From the NCBI GenBank assembly GCA_003551985.1, contig PUOB01000301.1:1-5343 (forward strand): DNA of 5,343 nucleotides. The letters are read 5' to 3'. Shown one piece after another: positions 1-5,343 of the stretch; position 1 is the stretch's first letter; every line of letters begins with the position of its first letter. The position numbers and the translations under genes were made by a program. Origin of the DNA: Desulfobacteraceae bacterium. GTDB taxonomy: Bacteria > Desulfobacterota > Desulfobacteria > Desulfobacterales > Desulfosalsimonadaceae. The notes beneath the pieces are model-generated. The model saw only the letters and a program-made list of their open reading frames with translations, made no database searches and was not told the origin of the DNA.

Positions 1-2760
<2,760 letters not shown>

Positions 2761-2769
2761 TTTGAACCC

Positions 2770-3417
2770 ATGACCCCAATAAACGACCCGCCATTCGTAT
2801 GCGAATGCTGCGGTACGTGCTGCCGGAATGGCCCGCCGGGCCTCCACGATACGGATGCGCCCCGGGTCATGGAAAGGGTTATCGAACCGGAAGCCCTTTT
2901 CACGATCCGGGCCGGCGAGCTGGTTCGGGATAATGTCAAGGGCGGGCTTGTCTATATCGATACGGAAATTATCAAGATACGCACCGCCCCGGGTTCAGCT
3001 GCATGCAGGTTTTTCAGGGAGGGGGACAATGCCTGCGGCATCTATGAGAATCGGCCCGCACAGTGCCGTGCGATGAAGTGCCGGGACACCGCGGCAATTG
3101 TCGATATGCATGCGAAAAATCGCCTGAACCGGGGGAATCTTTTCGGAGCGGTCGACTGGCTTTGGGATATCATCGAGACCCACGAGTCCAGATGCGGGTT
3201 CGGGGAAATTCGCAGCCGGGTCGAGCAGCGCAGGGCAGGGCGGCATGAAGCAAGCCGGCAGCTTGAAGAGATGGTTTCCTACGACCGCGCATTAAGGGAT
3301 GTCGTTGTTGAAAAAGGGATCCTGAAAGAAGGTATGCTGCCCCTTGTTTTCGGGCTGCCCGTGGATGTCGTCCTTGAGCGGCGTTTCGGCATCAGAACGA
3401 AAAACAGCCATCAATAA
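2770..3417 (+). CDS. YkgJ-like CxxCxxCC cysteine-cluster protein (putative Zn/Fe-S binding)
   Basis: This is a 215-residue soluble protein of the CxxCxxCC (YkgJ/UPF0153-type) family, whose members carry conserved cysteines thought to bind a metal or Fe-S cluster; the biochemical role is not established. The N-terminus has CECCGTCC (Cys11, 13, 14, 17, 18). A second group follows: Cys79, Cys89 in CGIYENRPAQCR, Cys99 and Cys104, which is the family's usual C-x-IYE-RP-x-x-CR signature. An extra Cys142 lies outside it. The C-terminal half (about 125-215) is charged and probably helical, with no cysteine after 142. No signal peptide or membrane segment is seen. The ATG is 9 bases after the nifJ stop, and the next in-frame ATG (Met34) would remove the first cysteine group, so this start is favoured although no good Shine-Dalgarno is visible. 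The spacing suggests co-transcription with nifJ. Its last 7 bases overlap the end of the opposing hydrolase gene. Confidence 0.88.
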   Translation: MTPINDPPFVCECCGTCCRNGPPGLHDTDAPRVMERVIEPEALFTIRAGELVRDNVKGGLVYIDTEIIKIRTAPGSAACRFFREGDNACGIYENRPAQCRAMKCRDTAAIVDMHAKNRLNRGNLFGAVDWLWDIIETHESRCGFGEIRSRVEQRRAGRHEASRQLEEMVSYDRALRDVVVEKGILKEGMLPLVFGLPVDVVLERRFGIRTKNSHQ

Positions 3418-4220
3418 AGCTCGGGGCGGCGGTTGGGAAAGAAATACCGCATCCGGTGACCCCGGATGCCTTCGAGCATTTCCCGGGAAAGGGTTTGAAC
3501 GACCATGGCTTCCGTCTCGCCGCTGTGGCAGGCCATGATTTTCCCCTCAGGGGAGAGGATTAAGGCGGTCCCTGGAAAATAAAGGCCATGCCCGTTGTCC
3601 CCTACCGGGTTGACGGCAATGACGAAGATGCTGTTGTCATAGGCGCGTGCCGGAAGGTGGCGCATCCAGGAGTCTTTTTTTTCAGCGGCCGATTTGCCCG
3701 GAGATGCGTGCGGGATGAAAACCGCATCGGCGCCACGGGCGGTCATGTGGGTTGAGAGTTCCGGGAAGTGGGCGTCGTAGCAGAGCTGGATCCCGAATTT
3801 GAAGCCGTTGACTTCCAAAAGGGGGCCTATGGCATCGGCCGGTGAGAATATCTTTTTTTCCGGCGGGCCGAGATGGACTTTCCGGTAGCTTCCAAGAAGG
3901 CCGGTTGCATCACAGGCAAATTCCGTGGCATATATGCGGCCGTCGGCCCCTTTTTCAGCCAGTCCCGCAATAACGGCGATGTTGTTGTCGCCCGCCATCC
4001 GAATGACAGCGTTTACCTCGGGGCCGTCCATGGGCAGCGCCGCATCCGCCATTTCTTCACGGACATGGTAGCCGGTAATGCACAATTCCGGAAAGCAGAC
4101 CATGTCAACATTCTCTTTGGCAGCTTTCCGGGTCCATGCCGCCATCGTCTCCAGATTCTCTTTTGTGCGGCCGGTTTTGCTCCGGCATATGGCAGCGGCA
4201 ACCCGTATATCCGTTTTCAT
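3411..4220 (-). CDS. Carbon-nitrogen hydrolase (nitrilase superfamily), substrate unknown
   Basis: This cytoplasmic hydrolase would cleave a non-peptide C-N bond (amide, carbamoyl or nitrile) by a cysteine thiol mechanism. With the ATG at 4220 it has 269 residues, typical for single-domain members. The catalytic triad is visible: Glu45 in FPELCITGY, Lys114 in YRKVHL and Cys147 in QLCYDAHFPE. The usual later segment LPARAYDNSIFVIAVN is also present, followed by a substrate-loop region with GTALILSPEGK. The sequence does not tell amidase, N-carbamoyl or nitrilase branches apart; the end (MRYFFPNRRPELY) may help an alignment place it. A GTG at 4253 in the same frame would add 11 residues and would overlap the ahbA stop as GTGA. 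The ATG is preferred because a GGGGAAGG motif lies upstream (15 bases, rather far), the added residues look unlike the family's start, and KTDIRVAAAICRS matches the usual first beta strand. It is the last gene of the yjbQ-ahbA run and overlaps the convergent + strand gene by 7 bp. Confidence 0.93.
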   Translation of the reverse strand: MKTDIRVAAAICRSKTGRTKENLETMAAWTRKAAKENVDMVCFPELCITGYHVREEMADAALPMDGPEVNAVIRMAGDNNIAVIAGLAEKGADGRIYATEFACDATGLLGSYRKVHLGPPEKKIFSPADAIGPLLEVNGFKFGIQLCYDAHFPELSTHMTARGADAVFIPHASPGKSAAEKKDSWMRHLPARAYDNSIFVIAVNPVGDNGHGLYFPGTALILSPEGKIMACHSGETEAMVVQTLSREMLEGIRGHRMRYFFPNRRPELY

Positions 4221-4249
4221 AAGGGCATTACCATACCTTCCCCAACCCC

Positions 4250-4705
4250 TCACAGCTTGAAATGTGCCCGGATCTTGTATACATCCGTCGCCGGGAGGTT
4301 GAGGATGTCAATATCCCCGGTTTGCTCGGATATTTCGGCCAGGTATGCCGTTATGGACTCCCTGGACGGCGCGATAAAGGTAAACCAGACATTGAAGGTG
4401 TTGGCCCGCAGGTAATTGTGCGTTACCCCGGGATAGGCATTGACGACTTCGGCAAAGTGGCCCACCTTTTCGGGCGGCACCTGTCCCGCGCACAGGGTGC
4501 TGACGTACCCCAGCTTTTCAGGGGAAAAATTCCCGCCGATACGCCTGATGATCCCATTTTCCTTGAGTTCGCGCACCCGTGAAATGACCTCGTCCTCGGA
4601 AAGCCCCAATTCCTCTGCGATATCCGCAAACGGCCTCCCCGTAATGGGAAAATCGGACTGGATACGGTTCAGGATGCGTTTGTCAACATCGTCGATTTCA
4701 GTCAT
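4250..4705 (-). CDS. ahbA: Siroheme decarboxylase subunit, AhbA-like (Lrp/AsnC fold)
   Basis: AhbA with AhbB decarboxylates siroheme to 12,18-didecarboxysiroheme, the first committed step of the alternative heme route used by sulfate reducers and methanogens. The 151-residue protein has an AsnC-like helix-turn-helix half (about 4-57: DVDKRILNRIQ, PFADIAEELGLSEDEVISRV, LKENGIIRRIGGNF) and a RAM-like half (about 63-151) with GVTHNYLR (His96) and FNVWFTFIAPS (Trp107). The THNYxR-x3-FNxWFT pattern marks the Ahb/Nir siroheme decarboxylases rather than ordinary Lrp regulators. The RRIGGNF and STLCAGQVP segments are remembered as AhbA-like; AhbB proteins tend to have a RQISAIFDTR-like segment there. 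The A versus B call is therefore moderate. The frame stays open upstream to 4882, but that stretch lies over yjbQ and is not family-like, so the ATG at 4705 is chosen. It starts 16 bases after the yjbQ stop with only a weak, very close AGGA. A true DNA-binding regulator is the alternative. Confidence 0.88.
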   Translation of the reverse strand: MTEIDDVDKRILNRIQSDFPITGRPFADIAEELGLSEDEVISRVRELKENGIIRRIGGNFSPEKLGYVSTLCAGQVPPEKVGHFAEVVNAYPGVTHNYLRANTFNVWFTFIAPSRESITAYLAEISEQTGDIDILNLPATDVYKIRAHFKL

Positions 4706-4721
4706 AATCCTATTAAACAAC

Positions 4722-5117
4722 CTATAGGTAATGAATGGTGACCCGTCGGGACCGGGGTCCGTCGAATTCGCAGAAAAAGATGCCCTGCCACGTACCAAGT
4801 ACCGTATTCCCGTTTTCCACGGCAAACATGACGGAAGAGCCAACCAGGGAAGCCTTGATATGGGCGTCCGAATTGCCCTCAATATGTCGGTATCCGGCCT
4901 TATAAGGGGCTATCTGGCTCAGGATCTTCAGAATGTCGTCTTTGACAGCGGGATCCGCACTTTCATTGATGGTGATTCCGGATGTCGTATGCGGCACGTA
5001 GACCATGACGATCCCGTTTTTATACCCCGACGAACGGATTTTTTGCTCAATGTCCGGCGTAATATCGATAAGTTCGGTTCGGGTGTTGGTCTTGACCCGA
5101 ATGGTTTCACTTTTCAT
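4722..5117 (-). CDS. yjbQ: YjbQ/UPF0047 family protein (secondary thiamine-phosphate synthase-like)
   Basis: This small soluble protein belongs to the widespread YjbQ family. E. coli YjbQ has a weak thiamine-phosphate synthase activity, but the physiological role of the family is unsettled. From the ATG at 5117 it has 131 residues, close to the usual length. Hallmarks are VPHTTSGITINESADP (42-57), with His43 and Glu52; YRHIEGNSDAHIKASLVG (76-93), with His78, Glu80 and His86; and LGTWQGIFFCEFDGPRSR (107-124). Conserved His and Glu residues form the presumed metal/active site. An ATG at 5123 would add Met-Trp, but GGAG at 5125-5128 sits 7 bases before the 5117 ATG and only 1 base before the other, so 5117 is preferred. 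It heads the yjbQ-ahbA-hydrolase run, and no thiamine gene is visible nearby. Confidence 0.95.
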   Translation of the reverse strand: MKSETIRVKTNTRTELIDITPDIEQKIRSSGYKNGIVMVYVPHTTSGITINESADPAVKDDILKILSQIAPYKAGYRHIEGNSDAHIKASLVGSSVMFAVENGNTVLGTWQGIFFCEFDGPRSRRVTIHYL

Positions 5118-5124
5118 CCACATA

Positions 5125-5128
5125 CTCC
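5125..5128 (-). promoter_or_regulatory. Ribosome binding site deciding the yjbQ start
   Basis: On the - strand this reads GGAG. It lies 7 bases before the ATG at 5117, an ideal distance, and 1 base before the ATG at 5123, which is too close. It therefore supports the shorter yjbQ product starting MKSETIRV. Confidence 0.65.
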
Positions 5129-5173
5129 GTGCAAATTAAAACGCCGTTTTTCAGAATCTGCCGGCGGAAATAG

Positions 5174-5202
5174 AAGAGCCCTGCGCTAACGGCAGGGCTC
5201 TT
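5174..5202 (-). terminator. Hairpin, probable rho-independent-like terminator of dsrC
   Basis: A perfect 11-bp inverted repeat (AAGAGCCCTGC / GCAGGGCTCTT) encloses a 7-base loop, starting 45 bases after the dsrC stop on the - strand. On that strand the stem is followed by CTATTTC, so the U-run is weak; on the + strand it is followed by ATTAAAAAAA, which is worse. Position and stem strength favour termination or 3'-end protection of dsrC mRNA ahead of yjbQ. The stem could also allow partial read-through into the yjbQ run. Confidence 0.6.
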
Positions 5203-5247
5203 ATTAAAAAAACCAAAACATGCCCGGGATGGATTCGAAATCTGTGT

Positions 5248-5343
5248 TTATACGCAACCGGTAGGTTTCGGAAGACCGGCCATTTTGCATGCGCCCTTGC
5301 CCGGGCCGGAGGGGAACAGTTCATAGATGTGCTTCAGTTTGAA
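5248..5343 (-). CDS. dsrC: DsrC, C-terminal 31 residues (cut by right window edge)
   Basis: This is the C-terminal swinging arm of DsrC, the cytoplasmic sulfur-carrier protein that takes sulfite-derived sulfur from DsrAB as a trisulfide, which the DsrMKJOP membrane complex is then thought to reduce. The 31 visible residues run from FKLKHIYELF through PSGPGKGACKMAGLPKPTGCV to a TAA stop. Both functional cysteines are there: the last is penultimate (CysA), and the other (CysB) is 11 positions before it. That pair distinguishes DsrC from TusE-type homologues, which keep only the penultimate cysteine. The start and the N-terminal three quarters (full proteins are about 105-115 residues) lie outside the window. 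It reads in the same direction as yjbQ but is separated from it by about 130 bp containing a hairpin, so it is probably its own transcription unit, as dsrC often is. Confidence 0.93.
   Translation of the reverse strand, partial: FKLKHIYELFPSGPGKGACKMAGLPKPTGCV

Larger units (their letters stand above)
5118..5247. other. Intergenic region between dsrC and yjbQ
   Basis: This 130-bp gap is the largest in the window. It holds the dsrC hairpin on the dsrC side and the yjbQ ribosome binding site on the other. About 45 bases lie between the hairpin and that site; on the - strand they include an AT-rich TTTTAATTT stretch (5134-5142), which could be part of a -10 region, but no convincing -35 partner is seen. 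No small gene, riboswitch or operator palindrome is recognised here. Confidence 0.5.

Noticed and set aside
3873..4415. 180-codon + strand open frame across the hydrolase and ahbA
   Set aside because: It is antisense to two well-supported family genes and has no domain-like sequence of its own.
4250..4705. Ordinary Lrp/AsnC transcription regulator
   Set aside because: The THNYxR-x3-FNxWFT signature and RRIGGNF segment point to siroheme decarboxylase, though DNA binding is not formally excluded.
4706..4882. N-terminal extension of the ahbA frame up to 4882
   Set aside because: The added 59 residues are an out-of-frame reading of yjbQ; the family start fits the ATG at 4705.
5129..5173. Promoter for yjbQ
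   Set aside because: A TTTTAATTT stretch could be part of a -10 element, but no -35 with sensible spacing was found, so it is not listed as a promoter.
4731..5189. 152-codon + strand open frame over yjbQ
   Set aside because: It is antisense to yjbQ, whose motifs are unmistakable, and it runs into the hairpin region.
5203..5247. Second hairpin around CCCGGG followed by a T-run on the - strand
   Set aside because: The CATCCCGGGCATG pairing is broken and leaves almost no loop, so it is not a credible terminator.

Overview
The window reads as a piece of chromosome from an anaerobic sulfate-reducing bacterium, probably Desulfobacterota (the former sulfate-reducing Deltaproteobacteria). Three independent signs support this: a large one-chain pyruvate:ferredoxin oxidoreductase of the Desulfovibrio type, the C-terminus of DsrC with both redox cysteines of the dissimilatory sulfite reductase system, and a siroheme decarboxylase subunit of the alternative heme pathway. 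Lineage below that level cannot be read from the window. The sequence is moderately GC-rich and even in character, with no mobile element, tRNA, rRNA or CRISPR array.

Layout. On the + strand, bases 1-2760 hold the C-terminal roughly three quarters of nifJ (pyruvate:ferredoxin oxidoreductase), cut by the left edge. After 9 bases comes a CxxCxxCC-type cysteine-cluster protein (2770-3417). On the - strand, reading right to left: the last 31 codons of dsrC (5248-5343, cut by the right edge), a hairpin that probably ends dsrC transcription (5174-5202), then a compact three-gene run of yjbQ (4722-5117), ahbA-like (4250-4705) and a nitrilase-superfamily hydrolase (3411-4220). The two strands meet tail to tail, with the last genes overlapping by 7 bp. 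Coding density is very high; the only sizeable gap is about 130 bp between dsrC and yjbQ.

How the genes may fit together. PFOR oxidises pyruvate to acetyl-CoA and delivers low-potential electrons to ferredoxin or flavodoxin. DsrC carries the sulfur atom produced by the siroheme enzyme DsrAB. AhbA (with AhbB, not visible here) decarboxylates siroheme to start heme synthesis for the many cytochromes of such organisms. Siroheme therefore links the dsrC and ahbA neighbourhoods biochemically, but a regulatory or functional link is only inferred. YjbQ and the nitrilase homologue are family-level calls with no visible substrate. Most of the window is ordinary. The points most worth checking are the gene pairings (nifJ with the cysteine-cluster protein; yjbQ-ahbA-hydrolase behind dsrC), the PFOR tail and the start codons.
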